Source: an uncultured bacterium (GTDB lineage Bacteria > Bacillota > Clostridia > Oscillospirales > Acutalibacteraceae). From it: a stretch of 58,086 nucleotides of DNA. The notes below the pieces were generated by a model, which had not been told where the DNA came from, searched no databases, and was given only the letters and a program-made list of their open reading frames with translations. The translations under genes and the position numbers were made by a program. The stretch lies in assembly GCA_934875675.1 (NCBI GenBank), contig CAKXIK010000013.1, forward strand, positions 1 through 58,086, read 5' to 3'. Shown piece by piece: positions 1 to 8,297 of this stretch; the stretch's first letter is position 1; every line of letters begins with the position of its first letter.

Positions 1-66
1 CTTCACTACCATACCCCTGAGGAACTGTTTGATGCACATCTCGATTGCATCTATGCCCTGCGCTAA
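1..66 (+). CDS. IS30-like transposase, C-terminal fragment (cut by window edge)
   Basis: An open frame runs from the first base to a TAA at 64-66 and encodes only the last 21 residues of a protein. Its motif YHTPEELFDAHLDCIY resembles the C-terminus of IS30-family transposases, which commonly end in a 'Y(R/K)TPEELF....D.IY' signature (family knowledge from memory). No Shine-Dalgarno site or start is visible because the gene begins outside the window. The AT-rich stretch 67-123 would then carry the right end of the insertion sequence, but I could not define an inverted repeat with only one end in view. It could be another transposase family. Confidence 0.5.
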   Translation, partial: LHYHTPEELFDAHLDCIYALR

Positions 67-123
67 TGTGTACCTTTATCTTTCAGAGTGTTCAGTTTGT
101 TATTGCAATTTTCAAGAATAAAC

Positions 124-3100
124 TTATCCGTTACAATGTTTTTTGCGCAGCAAAAGCACAACTGCCGAAACAATCATCGCAGCAAAAAACAAGTATAACG
201 GCAATACACTGCTGTTTCCTCCCGTCGCCGGATTACCTGAAGGCGCTGTGGAACCGGAAGACGAATCTTGGGGTTTGCCGGTTGCTCCGGAAGAAGCATC
301 TTCAGAAGAATCGGAATTTTCTGCTTGCCGGAAGACCACCTTCAGCGTGGAATCCTTTTCAAATGTTAGTGCAAAGGTGTTCCCGCTCACATTAATCGTC
401 TTGCCGTCCAGTGTTACCGAATCAATCACATAACCAGCCTTTGATACCGCGGTAAACGTGTATTCTTTTCCGCATTCAAAAGTACCGGTGCCGGGGGTAA
501 CGGTGCCGTTTTCGTCGGCTGTTACCGTCACTTTGCAGGAAGTCTGTTTAGCGGAAACAAATTTTAGTTCCGCCCAGGCCTGCTGATCGTCACCCTGGCC
601 ACACCACATAATCTGACGACCGCCGTTATCGGTAGTCACGTCATGGTCAATCGTAAGCAACGTCATGCCAACACTCAATTGATCCTTTGGTGCAAAGGCT
701 ACCGTCTGGAACAAAGACCACGGCAGTGCAATTTCCAGAGTGTAATTTCCGTTTTCTCCTGTTTTGACTTCCGCCTGATATTCATTCGTATTCAGTTTAC
801 GTTCGACCAATGGGCCATTTTGTCCATTGCGCAAAAATACTACCGGTTTTCCGTCACTGCCTACGGGCGCAATATAAACAGCATAATCTCCGGCAGCATA
901 TGCACTACCTTTAGAACCATTCAAATCCAGAAAAAGCATTGTCGCGTCGCAGTGCAGATAATCCATCGCACCGTCATTGGTAAGCGGAAGCAAAACATCA
1001 TCTGTCCGCTGTTCTGTGAGATACAGATTTTTGCTGTCCCACTTAATTTGATATTTTGCATTGAGCGGATCAGATGCACTGACGTTCCAGTTCATTCCAA
1101 AGTTTTTTACATCGGCGCAAGAAGCGCTAACTTCAATTTTTTTTGCATCGCTCCACTCGTTTTCGTCTGCAATGCCATCCACGGTAATCGCAGCGGCTTG
1201 CTGTGCCTCATAAGTGATGGGTGCCGGGGCAGTTGTTCCGCCTTCAGATTCCCGGAACAATCGCATAAACGTGTACGGATCCAGCACTTCGAATTTCTGA
1301 TCGGGATAATTTGTTTTCATTGCATCCACAATGTCATTAATTGCAGAGGGGGACGTCAGCACACTGCGGAACACATGGAACTGACCGTTGTTTTTCAGTC
1401 TGCTTTCAATTGTTGCCGCAACCCCTGCCGCCTGTGCGGAAGTGATCTGATTTCCGATATCCCAATATGGCACGAACGGTGTATTATTATAAATATCGTT
1501 ACCGGGTGTTACACTTCCCTGATAAACAACACCGTTTGGCGTCATTTCACTATAAGCCTGCTGAACGGAGGGTGTAATTACACCTGCATTGCCCGCAATC
1601 AGGAACCCGGTAATATCAATGTCAAACTTTTCGTTTGAAGTGATATTGTGATTTTTCCACAGGTTAAGCGATGCAGTCATACCATCTGGTACACGGTCTC
1701 CCTCCAGGAACATTGGATTCAGATATCCAGTGCCGTTGTCTCCGGCAACAAAATAATCGTTTGCAGTGGCGGTTTTATAAAGATAATTGAACACATGCGG
1801 TACACGCTGGGAAAGATCAGCGCAAACCGGCCATGCAAGAGGCAGCTCACCGCGTTCTTCATCATCCCAAAGGAGCGGCAAACATCCGCTGGTCCAGGAA
1901 CCTGCGTCATAATCGCCCATATAGAACAGGATATACTTAGTATCTTTATTGTAAACAGCGGTATTGCTTTCTCCCTTATCATTGCTTTGCTTCAGATTTT
2001 CGCTCAGCGGAACCTTTGAGAAGACAGACGCATTGGAAAGGCTCGTCATGCCATAGGCATCCGCATCCAGCTGACCATGATAGGAAGAAATGATATCAAC
2101 CATTTTCCATTCGGAAGCAACGTCTCCCATGGAGGATTGCGTTGGGTCTGAAGTGGAAGTATATTTGAGCCACCACGGCACAAACCCGCTCACGGTAAAA
2201 ATCGTGTCACCAGCGCGGTCAGATTGCGCTTTAAGCAATGTTTTCAGCGTGGCAACATCCGTTCCGACAGGCTGCGTACGGTCATCAATCGGCGCAATGG
2301 CGTCATCAGGAGAAAGATCCCAGAAAAATGCCTTGTTTGCAATATAATAATCGGAATTCGGCAACATCGTGTTCATCATATCGGGGTAAGCCGTGGTGGA
2401 AGAACCGGAAAGCAACTCCACCGTCGGCACAAAGTCATCCGCACTCATTACCGTAACCGTTTTGGTCAGGATTGGGCCAAACCATGCAACACCATCGCGA
2501 ATCATCTGTGTTTTGAACACAACATCACCCGCTGTTGCCGGCGCCGTAACCGTAAAGTCAAACGTACAGGACTCATTTTGTGCCACTTGTTCGTCTGCAT
2601 GTGTAAATGCGCGGTTTTTAACGTTTGGATCTCCGTCGCTATCCTGCCACGCCAACTGGTCAAACCCATCGGAACGGCCAAGGCGAGTTCCCGGACTTGC
2701 AGCATCACCGGTTTCCGCCCAAACCTCGGTACCAAGATTTTTCGCCGTTACTGTCACGGTGCTGTTGCTGCCTGCAATCATTACTGTCGGCAGGGTGGCC
2801 GCCGTGATTTCGGCATTGCGTTCTGCACTGGTAGTTCCTGCGGTTACAACACCTTCCGCTGATAAATCGACAGCAGCCGCAGAAGTGTTAACAACCTTAA
2901 TTATACGGCTGAGTGTTGGACCGAACCACGCTTTTCCGTCCCGCACCATCTGCACTTTAAACGGGTAATCCCCCGCTTGGGACGGCGCAGTGATTGTAAG
3001 GGTAAAGGTATAGCTTTCGCCCGTTTTTACCTTTGTGCCGCCTGCTACAAAGGCACGGTCATGAACATTGGGGTCGCCGCCGGTGCTGCTCCAAACAAAA

Positions 3101-4005
3101 TCCTGTGCCCCATCGCTGCGGCCGAGCCTGGAACCGGGATCCGCACCGTTTCCGGTTTCTTCCCATGTTTCGGTTCCGGTATTCTTCAGGGTTACCTGCA
3201 CCTCTGCCGAAGAGCCAACCGTCATTGCCTTTGGCAGTTTTGCAGAAATCAACTCTGCTGCCCGCTGCTGTGCAGCTCCTGTTTCCACTGGTTTTGTCCA
3301 TGCATCAAGGGAATACGTCATGAGCGAAGCACTCGTTTTTCCCGTATCAAGATACTTTATTTTTGCCCAAAGATAAGCGTCATTTTTTGCAGATCCGGTA
3401 GACGGTGTATCGGAATCCGGAATTGTCCCTGTTCCCGTAAACTTGCCGACCAAATTCAGCTTGACATCCGCTTCGGTAAACCCATGTGCCATCAAAGCGG
3501 TGTAAAGACTGGTGGCCGAAGTGTCATACCGCACTGGCAGCAGGGAATCTACGCCCGCCGCAGTAGATGCAACATTAGAGGTTGCCGGAACCGCATTATC
3601 CCACACAACCAGCCCGGAGACAACCGACCGGAACTGACTGACCAACGCCCAGAAATCAGTTACCTTAACCTGGTTGAACTGCGACAGATACTCTCCGTTG
3701 GCAGAAAGCTTGTTAAGCCAATAATCGTCCATATTGACATTGCCGTTCGCTGCGGCAAAACTGTTAGCTCTAAAGTGAAAATAAATCTGAGGTGTGCTGC
3801 GGTTTGCAATACCCTGCAGTGCGGTGGCAAATTTAAGATAGTCATATTGCACGGTGCTGTCCGGCAGACCATTAATTAACGTTTCCAGATCAAAAACATA
3901 AAGGGTCTGTTTTTCGGGTTCTGCTGAAACTGTCTGCACTACCGGAATTGCAGTGGAAACCATCATGAGCAAGGAAAGCAAAATTGACAGAACTTTCTTT
4001 TTCAT
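124..4005 (-). CDS. Cell-wall-anchored GxGYxYP-family surface protein with Ig-like and CBM9-like modules
   Basis: A 1293-aa secreted surface protein. The ATG at 4005 is chosen because AAAAAGGAGTG lies six bases upstream and a signal peptide follows (cleavage likely after VSA, residue 28); the frame extends 43 codons further without a ribosome site. Visible modules: GxGYxYP N-terminal part (about 35-240), two tandem NBR1-type Ig-like domains (about 245-373 and 393-520), the remainder of GxGYxYP (about 525-915, with the name motif as GTGYLNP at 758-764), a CBM9/DUF1083-like carbohydrate-binding domain (about 935-1150), a short bacterial repeat domain (about 1156-1226), a Ser-rich linker, and a sortase-type tail: NPATG (1258-1262), hydrophobic helix, RKKH. 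GxGYxYP proteins are found in polysaccharide-use loci but their activity is unknown to me. The neighbouring alpha-mannosidases suggest a mannoside ligand (inference). It has its own promoter just after the GH38 terminator. Confidence 0.85.
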   Translation of the reverse strand: MKKKVLSILLSLLMMVSTAIPVVQTVSAEPEKQTLYVFDLETLINGLPDSTVQYDYLKFATALQGIANRSTPQIYFHFRANSFAAANGNVNMDDYWLNKLSANGEYLSQFNQVKVTDFWALVSQFRSVVSGLVVWDNAVPATSNVASTAAGVDSLLPVRYDTSATSLYTALMAHGFTEADVKLNLVGKFTGTGTIPDSDTPSTGSAKNDAYLWAKIKYLDTGKTSASLMTYSLDAWTKPVETGAAQQRAAELISAKLPKAMTVGSSAEVQVTLKNTGTETWEETGNGADPGSRLGRSDGAQDFVWSSTGGDPNVHDRAFVAGGTKVKTGESYTFTLTITAPSQAGDYPFKVQMVRDGKAWFGPTLSRIIKVVNTSAAAVDLSAEGVVTAGTTSAERNAEITAATLPTVMIAGSNSTVTVTAKNLGTEVWAETGDAASPGTRLGRSDGFDQLAWQDSDGDPNVKNRAFTHADEQVAQNESCTFDFTVTAPATAGDVVFKTQMIRDGVAWFGPILTKTVTVMSADDFVPTVELLSGSSTTAYPDMMNTMLPNSDYYIANKAFFWDLSPDDAIAPIDDRTQPVGTDVATLKTLLKAQSDRAGDTIFTVSGFVPWWLKYTSTSDPTQSSMGDVASEWKMVDIISSYHGQLDADAYGMTSLSNASVFSKVPLSENLKQSNDKGESNTAVYNKDTKYILFYMGDYDAGSWTSGCLPLLWDDEERGELPLAWPVCADLSQRVPHVFNYLYKTATANDYFVAGDNGTGYLNPMFLEGDRVPDGMTASLNLWKNHNITSNEKFDIDITGFLIAGNAGVITPSVQQAYSEMTPNGVVYQGSVTPGNDIYNNTPFVPYWDIGNQITSAQAAGVAATIESRLKNNGQFHVFRSVLTSPSAINDIVDAMKTNYPDQKFEVLDPYTFMRLFRESEGGTTAPAPITYEAQQAAAITVDGIADENEWSDAKKIEVSASCADVKNFGMNWNVSASDPLNAKYQIKWDSKNLYLTEQRTDDVLLPLTNDGAMDYLHCDATMLFLDLNGSKGSAYAAGDYAVYIAPVGSDGKPVVFLRNGQNGPLVERKLNTNEYQAEVKTGENGNYTLEIALPWSLFQTVAFAPKDQLSVGMTLLTIDHDVTTDNGGRQIMWCGQGDDQQAWAELKFVSAKQTSCKVTVTADENGTVTPGTGTFECGKEYTFTAVSKAGYVIDSVTLDGKTINVSGNTFALTFEKDSTLKVVFRQAENSDSSEDASSGATGKPQDSSSGSTAPSGNPATGGNSSVLPLYLFFAAMIVSAVVLLLRKKHCNG

Positions 4006-4369
4006 GTTGACACTCCTTTTTCTTCTGTATTGTAAAAATTTCTGGTTAAGCGGGTCGCATTCACCTCCGATTAAAAAATTTGCCGGAAAAAATGAAAGTG
4101 TCCGTGCAATACGCAGCGAGACACGTGGCAGCAATGACGCATAGGTTCAGATTACGAAACTGCTGAATCCTCTGTTTATGAAATTCAAGAAGAAATCTTA
4201 TTTGCGGATTTTGTCGTAAATATAGTTATATTATCATTTATATTATAACAATATATTGATTCCAATTTATTTTGCATAATTTAAAAAATTGACATTGTTT
4301 TTCTATAAATTATTTATATTTTTATAGAACTTTATAAATATTACGCTTTAATAATCTTGTTATACAAAT

Positions 4370-4398
4370 ATTATAGTGATATATTGATAAAAAATCAA
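4370..4398 (-). promoter_or_regulatory. Candidate sigma-A promoter for the GxGYxYP gene
   Basis: On the minus strand TTGATT (4398-4393) and TATAAT (4375-4370) are separated by 17 bases. It lies just downstream of the GH38 terminator and would give a leader of about 355 bases before the ATG at 4005. The 4006-4460 gap holds this promoter and the terminator; the rest is AT-rich sequence in which I see nothing else. Confidence 0.5.
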
Positions 4399-4410
4399 TA
4401 CAAAAAGAGC

Positions 4411-4444
4411 AACAAAAAAATGGTTCACAACTTGTGTGAACCAT
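4411..4444 (-). terminator. Intrinsic terminator of the GH38 gene
   Basis: A perfect 10-bp stem (ATGGTTCACA / TGTGAACCAT, loop ACTTG, 4420-4444) is followed on the minus strand by a run of seven T (4419-4413). It sits 17 bases beyond the stop of the GH38 gene, so it should end that transcript. Confidence 0.85.
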
Positions 4445-4460
4445 CTAAATATCACTATAT

Positions 4461-7154
4461 TTATTTTGATTGAATCGCAACGGTAACAATTGCTTTTGGT
4501 TTCGCAAAAACCGAATACCCACCGTCCGCATCCGGAATTATTTTCGTTCCATCGCTCTCCTGCAGGTCAGAGCGGAAAAGTGCGGGCGGTTTTTCACCAA
4601 ACCGAAGTGCAAAGAGCACTGATTCCGACGCAGTGTTATAAAGGCGCAGCAGAATTCGTTCGTCATGTTCTGCTCGCTTTACTGCAGAAAGCACCATAGC
4701 TCCGGATGGATCCTCCACCGCGCAAAAAGGTCGGTCTGCATTCAACGGAATTTGCACATGCGTATTTTGACGGAAAAAGAATTCCGGGGTATCACTTCCC
4801 TGTACAAACGGACGTCCCCCTGCAAATTTATGGCGATCCACCGGCTGGCAGCAGCAGAGCAACGGGGTGTTGAAGCAGCGAGCCAACTGAGCAACGCGCG
4901 CCGAACGGTGATTGCCCGTATACGGATAAACCGCCAGCTCCAGCGTATGGGTACCAATACATTGGCTTTCCTTTGCGCGCCATTTGTCTTCCACCATTTC
5001 TGCCTTACCATAAGGATCATGAGAAATATATTCTTCACAGCGGAGCAACGTAATCAAAATGGTTCCGTCCCCACAGTGCTCATATTCCTGCAAGCCGTTG
5101 TTAAAAATCGCAACGCCGTTTGCTGTGCCATCCACTGCAACGAATTCGCTGTTGGGCTGATCTGCCACATGATCCGGTAAGTGCGCTTCTGCACTGCTTC
5201 GTGCAGTAACATCAAACGGGTTGCCGGAAAAGCTGATATCACCGACGATACCGGTAGGGAATTTCATTCGTACCCGATGATCCGCCGCGTAGTTTTTGAT
5301 TGTGACCGCAGCGGAAAGAAACCGGCTTTCTTCCTCCAACGTCAGTTCCAGACAAACCGGCAGTTCTACCATGTGATTGCTGCGGCATTTTTTCGATTCC
5401 GAATAACCATCCGGAATGAAAATTGAATACTCCACTTTTGCCCGTTGACGCTGTTTTCCGTCCGTTTGCAGCACGATAGACGCATTTGCATTCTCAGAAG
5501 TAATATGGGGGCAATTTTCCAGATCAAAATGAACATAGGAATCACCGATTTCCGGCTCGTCTTCCAGCAAAAACAGTCCGCGTTGCATGACACCATTTTC
5601 TTTTTGCAGTAAATTCACCGTACCATTTGGCAGAATTTCGGCACGCAGAAAACGGTTTTCCAGCACGCTTTGCGCTGACGCTTCTGCAGGCTGCAGCGGT
5701 TTCTTTTGCTGTGATGGCGTAATCACATAGGTGCGATACGTGAGTCCCGGCAATTCTTTGACACTGAGCAGCACCCGATAAGCGTCCACATTCACTACAC
5801 CGGGTAAATTGATGGGCGTTACCACCCCTTTAGCACGCGGTTCATGGGAAATAACACGGAATTCAGCGGGATTTCCTTCATTATCGGTAATTGCAAAACT
5901 TTGCACCTCCTCCGTCATAGGGAATTCGGCTACAAATTCAACGGCCTGCGTGCGTGTTTCCTGAATCGGATTAAACACCGTGAACAAATACTGTTCCGGT
6001 GACAGTTCACTGCGGTCAACTGCTTCACACAATAACTCCATTCCGCGCGAAAGCATATCTTGCGCACCCGTTTCCACGCGGGAAAAACGATCTACCATAT
6101 TGCGGTGAACTTCATCTACACTGCATCCACAGATAGAGTCATGTGCATGATTTTGGATTAGCGTCTTCCAGAGATAGTGCAGATAATCCTGCGGGTATTC
6201 TTTTACACCGAGTCTTGAGAGCACGGAATAAAGCGGTTCCAGTTGGCGTTCCAGCATCATTTGACAGCGCGTGTTATGCTGCTTTAAGTAAACACGGGAA
6301 GAAAGGGTTCCCGCCAACAGATTCCACACACCGCCATTTCGCATCTCTCCCGTATATTGTGTCAGCTCTTTACTTTTAACTGCATCGGAAAGCGCTTCCA
6401 TAAATTCCGGCATGGTAGATTGAAAGATCCGGCTTCCATCGGTAAGCTGTTCGTTCATTTTGTGCAGAATGGGCAGTAAATCCTCCTGTGCTTCCAGATG
6501 ATCGACGCCATTCATCAGAAGATACTCATCCGTTCGGCAGGTTTTACGAAGATTTCCGTCAATAAAGCGAAGCATTGCCATTGATTTTTCCACATTTGCC
6601 GGAAAACGTTGTGCATTGTTATACCAAAAGGTCATAAATTCGCACAGCACTTCAGAGCCATCCTCTGAACGCCAGTAAAAATCCGACTCCTTTGGTTGGG
6701 AAAAATTATATCCACGCCCGAAAATGCAGCTGTCAATTCCAAACTGACGGTAAATTTGCGGCAGCTGTGCAATAACGCCAAACTGATCCGCGCAATAGCC
6801 AACCAGGGTGCATTTCCCAAATTCATCGGCAATATCCATCCCGATTAACAAATTGCGTACCGTCGCCTCTCCGCTGGTCAGATAAAAATCATTCTGCACA
6901 TACCACGGTCCCACCAGCACGCGTCCCTCTGAAATATATTTCTCCAGCTCCGCACGTTTTTGCGGGCGCACAGAAAGATAATCTTCCAGTACAATGGTTT
7001 GTGCATCCAGATGAAAGCGGTATTCCGGTTGTGTCTGCAGAATTTCGAGCATATGATCGAACAAATCAATCAAACGCAGTTTCATATTCTCCAGCGGTTG
7101 ATACCATTCCCGATCCCAATGTGTGTGTGAAATGACATGATATTTTGTTGGCAT
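4461..7154 (-). CDS. Glycoside hydrolase family 38 alpha-mannosidase (MngB-like)
   Basis: An 897-aa protein, close in length to E. coli MngB (877 aa). GH38 enzymes are retaining, Zn-dependent alpha-mannosidases. The N-terminus carries the metal motif HTHWD (H12 and D14 as ligands), the predicted nucleophile is D123 in CADQFG, and the distal zinc His lies in NHAHDSICG. No signal peptide is present, so it acts in the cytoplasm on imported oligosaccharides or glycosides. The ATG at 7154 follows GGAAAGGAATGAG. The gene is transcribed divergently from the isomerase/second GH38 pair and ends in a clear terminator. Substrate could be alpha-mannosides or mannosylglycerate-like compounds; sequence alone does not decide. 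Family call is firm, substrate is not. Confidence 0.93.
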   Translation of the reverse strand: MPTKYHVISHTHWDREWYQPLENMKLRLIDLFDHMLEILQTQPEYRFHLDAQTIVLEDYLSVRPQKRAELEKYISEGRVLVGPWYVQNDFYLTSGEATVRNLLIGMDIADEFGKCTLVGYCADQFGVIAQLPQIYRQFGIDSCIFGRGYNFSQPKESDFYWRSEDGSEVLCEFMTFWYNNAQRFPANVEKSMAMLRFIDGNLRKTCRTDEYLLMNGVDHLEAQEDLLPILHKMNEQLTDGSRIFQSTMPEFMEALSDAVKSKELTQYTGEMRNGGVWNLLAGTLSSRVYLKQHNTRCQMMLERQLEPLYSVLSRLGVKEYPQDYLHYLWKTLIQNHAHDSICGCSVDEVHRNMVDRFSRVETGAQDMLSRGMELLCEAVDRSELSPEQYLFTVFNPIQETRTQAVEFVAEFPMTEEVQSFAITDNEGNPAEFRVISHEPRAKGVVTPINLPGVVNVDAYRVLLSVKELPGLTYRTYVITPSQQKKPLQPAEASAQSVLENRFLRAEILPNGTVNLLQKENGVMQRGLFLLEDEPEIGDSYVHFDLENCPHITSENANASIVLQTDGKQRQRAKVEYSIFIPDGYSESKKCRSNHMVELPVCLELTLEEESRFLSAAVTIKNYAADHRVRMKFPTGIVGDISFSGNPFDVTARSSAEAHLPDHVADQPNSEFVAVDGTANGVAIFNNGLQEYEHCGDGTILITLLRCEEYISHDPYGKAEMVEDKWRAKESQCIGTHTLELAVYPYTGNHRSARVAQLARCFNTPLLCCCQPVDRHKFAGGRPFVQGSDTPEFFFRQNTHVQIPLNADRPFCAVEDPSGAMVLSAVKRAEHDERILLRLYNTASESVLFALRFGEKPPALFRSDLQESDGTKIIPDADGGYSVFAKPKAIVTVAIQSK

Positions 7155-7248
7155 ATTTACTCATTCCTTTCCTATTCAATGCAATGAATTTGTCTTAAAA
7201 CGTTTATTTTTATTTTAAACAAAGCCCATAAGATAACGAATTATTCAC

Positions 7249-7277
7249 ATAATAACTGATTTCTTTTAATTTATCAA
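7249..7277 (-). promoter_or_regulatory. Promoter of the GH38 gene (minus strand)
   Basis: TTGATA (7277-7272), 17-base spacer, TATTAT (7254-7249) on the minus strand, about 95 bases before the GH38 ATG. Twenty-five of its 29 positions match the promoter of the ABC operon at 11497-11525, including the spacer core AAAGAAAT. Confidence 0.75.
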
Positions 7278-7283
7278 GGGTTC

Positions 7284-7302
7284 TGTTAAATATATTTACA
7301 AT
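7284..7302. promoter_or_regulatory. Operator-like dyad, box 1
   Basis: Imperfect inverted repeat TGTTAAATATATTTACAA, just upstream of the minus-strand -35. It shares the TTGTAAAT...ATTTA core with the dyad at 7424-7446 and a 12-base half (ATATATTTAACA) with 11433-11444. Candidate site for the GntR/LacI-type regulator encoded at 15604 (inference). Confidence 0.4.
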
Positions 7303-7394
7303 TTATTCTTTTATCCCTATAAATATAGTTTGCATTTCTAATTTGTACGTTGTATTATTATTACATTATAAATTCAAATTGAAAAGACAATCTG

Positions 7395-7412
7395 TTTTGT
7401 TACCAAACAAAA
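7395..7412. promoter_or_regulatory. Operator-like dyad, box 2
   Basis: TTTTGTT-ACCA-AACAAAA, a perfect 7-bp inverted repeat with a 4-base spacer in the divergent intergenic region. It resembles boxes 1 and 3 in its TTGT/ACAA arms. Confidence 0.4.
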
Positions 7413-7423
7413 TAATTAAGATT

Positions 7424-7446
7424 TTTTGTAAATTATATTTACAAAA
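7424..7446. promoter_or_regulatory. Operator-like perfect dyad overlapping the -35 box, box 3
   Basis: TTTTGTAAA-N5-TTTACAAAA, a perfect 9-bp inverted repeat. Its right arm contains the -35 hexamer TTTACA of the isomerase promoter, so a bound regulator would block RNA polymerase. This placement is typical for a repressor operator. Confidence 0.55.
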
Positions 7447-7466
7447 CAGCAAAAACAGAATATAAT
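7438..7466 (+). promoter_or_regulatory. Promoter of the lyxose isomerase - GH38 operon
   Basis: TTTACA, 17-base spacer, TATAAT. The predicted start site near 7473 leaves a leader of about 250 bases that includes the dispersed element at 7549-7651. Confidence 0.75.
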
Positions 7467-7548
7467 ACTTTTGTAGATCCAATTTAAAATTGAGCAATTC
7501 TTTTAAAACATTAAAAATAGGTTTCAATTTCTTATTTTTGCTTCTCTA

Positions 7549-7651
7549 AATACTAATTAATTGGAAACGGGATTAAAATCGAAAAAATCTTGGATTTACT
7601 TAGATTTATACGGTTTCTCCGAAAATTTTACCTGCCGTTAGAACAATGACG
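7549..7651 (+). repeat. Dispersed intergenic element, copy A
   Basis: About 103 bp starting with AATACTAATT and containing GATTAAAATCGA, TATACGGTTT and CCGAAAATTTTA. Copies B (18210-18312) and C (46389-46480) share the same blocks in the same order. The arms GG(AT)TAAAAT and ATTTTACC can pair around an inner AAATCT/AGATTT hairpin. Here the element lies in the leader of the isomerase gene. Confidence 0.6.
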
Positions 7652-7724
7652 AAAATTGCCCCGTCCGTCTGCAATTTGTATTACAAAATATGTCTATTTT
7701 ATTTCATGCGAAAGGATGATTTAT

Positions 7725-8273
7725 TTGAAGAAAAGTGTTTATGATCAGGCACGTCAAAAAGCTCTCGCCATTTATGAAAAAGCACACATTATTTTGACGG
7801 AACAGGAGAAAGAGAATCTGGAAGTTGCAGATTTCGGGTTGGGAGATTTGGAACACACAGGGCTGGAACTTGTGACATATGTCAATACGGAACGGTGCTG
7901 TGCCAAAGAAATGGTGCTCTTTCCGGGACAAACGTGTCCGGAACACCGTCACGCGCCCATTAAGGGCACCGCGTACATCGGCAAAGAAGAAACTTTCCGT
8001 GTTCGGTTTGGCACCTGCTATCTTTATGTGGACGGCGAAGCATCCAAAGATCCCGTCTGCAAACCGCCAAAAGGCAGTGAACCGTGGTACACCGTCTGGC
8101 ACGAGATCGTGCTGCACCCCGGCGAACAGTATACCATGCATCCAAACACACGCCACTGGTTTCAAGCCGGATCGGAAGGTGCCGTCGTTTCTGAATTCAG
8201 CACCAAAAGCTATGATGAATATGATATTTTTACCGACCCAAACATCAATCGCCTGCCCACTGTTGAAGCCTAA
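7725..8273 (+). CDS. D-lyxose ketol-isomerase (mannose isomerase activity likely)
   Basis: A 182-aa cupin closely resembling B. subtilis YdaE, a D-lyxose isomerase (from memory; shared stretches such as LVLFPGQTCPEHRH-type and YTVWHEI). These enzymes interconvert D-lyxose/D-xylulose and also D-mannose/D-fructose. Metal ligands visible: H74 and H76 in CPEHRH, E89 in KEETF, H144 in NTRHWF. Start: an ATG at 7716 lies inside the ribosome site GAAAGGATG, so the TTG at 7725, six bases beyond it, is the better start. The gene is 24 bases upstream of a GH38 mannosidase, so mannose released by the mannosidases is the probable substrate (inference), feeding fructose into glycolysis without a phospho-mannose isomerase. 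Confidence 0.88.
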   Translation: MKKSVYDQARQKALAIYEKAHIILTEQEKENLEVADFGLGDLEHTGLELVTYVNTERCCAKEMVLFPGQTCPEHRHAPIKGTAYIGKEETFRVRFGTCYLYVDGEASKDPVCKPPKGSEPWYTVWHEIVLHPGEQYTMHPNTRHWFQAGSEGAVVSEFSTKSYDEYDIFTDPNINRLPTVEA

Positions 8274-8297
8274 TAAATTAAAGAAAGAAGGATTGCC

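Noticed and set aside
643..3879. Several long plus-strand frames (331, 212 and 300 codons)
   Set aside because: All are opposite the GxGYxYP gene, have no ribosome sites and encode low-quality, Cys/Arg-rich sequence typical of shadow frames.
7325..7356. AraR-like site ATTTGTACGTTGTATT near 7340
   Set aside because: Only one half fits the AraR consensus that I remember. The neighbouring TTGTAAA dyads are better inverted repeats, so I did not list it as a separate site.
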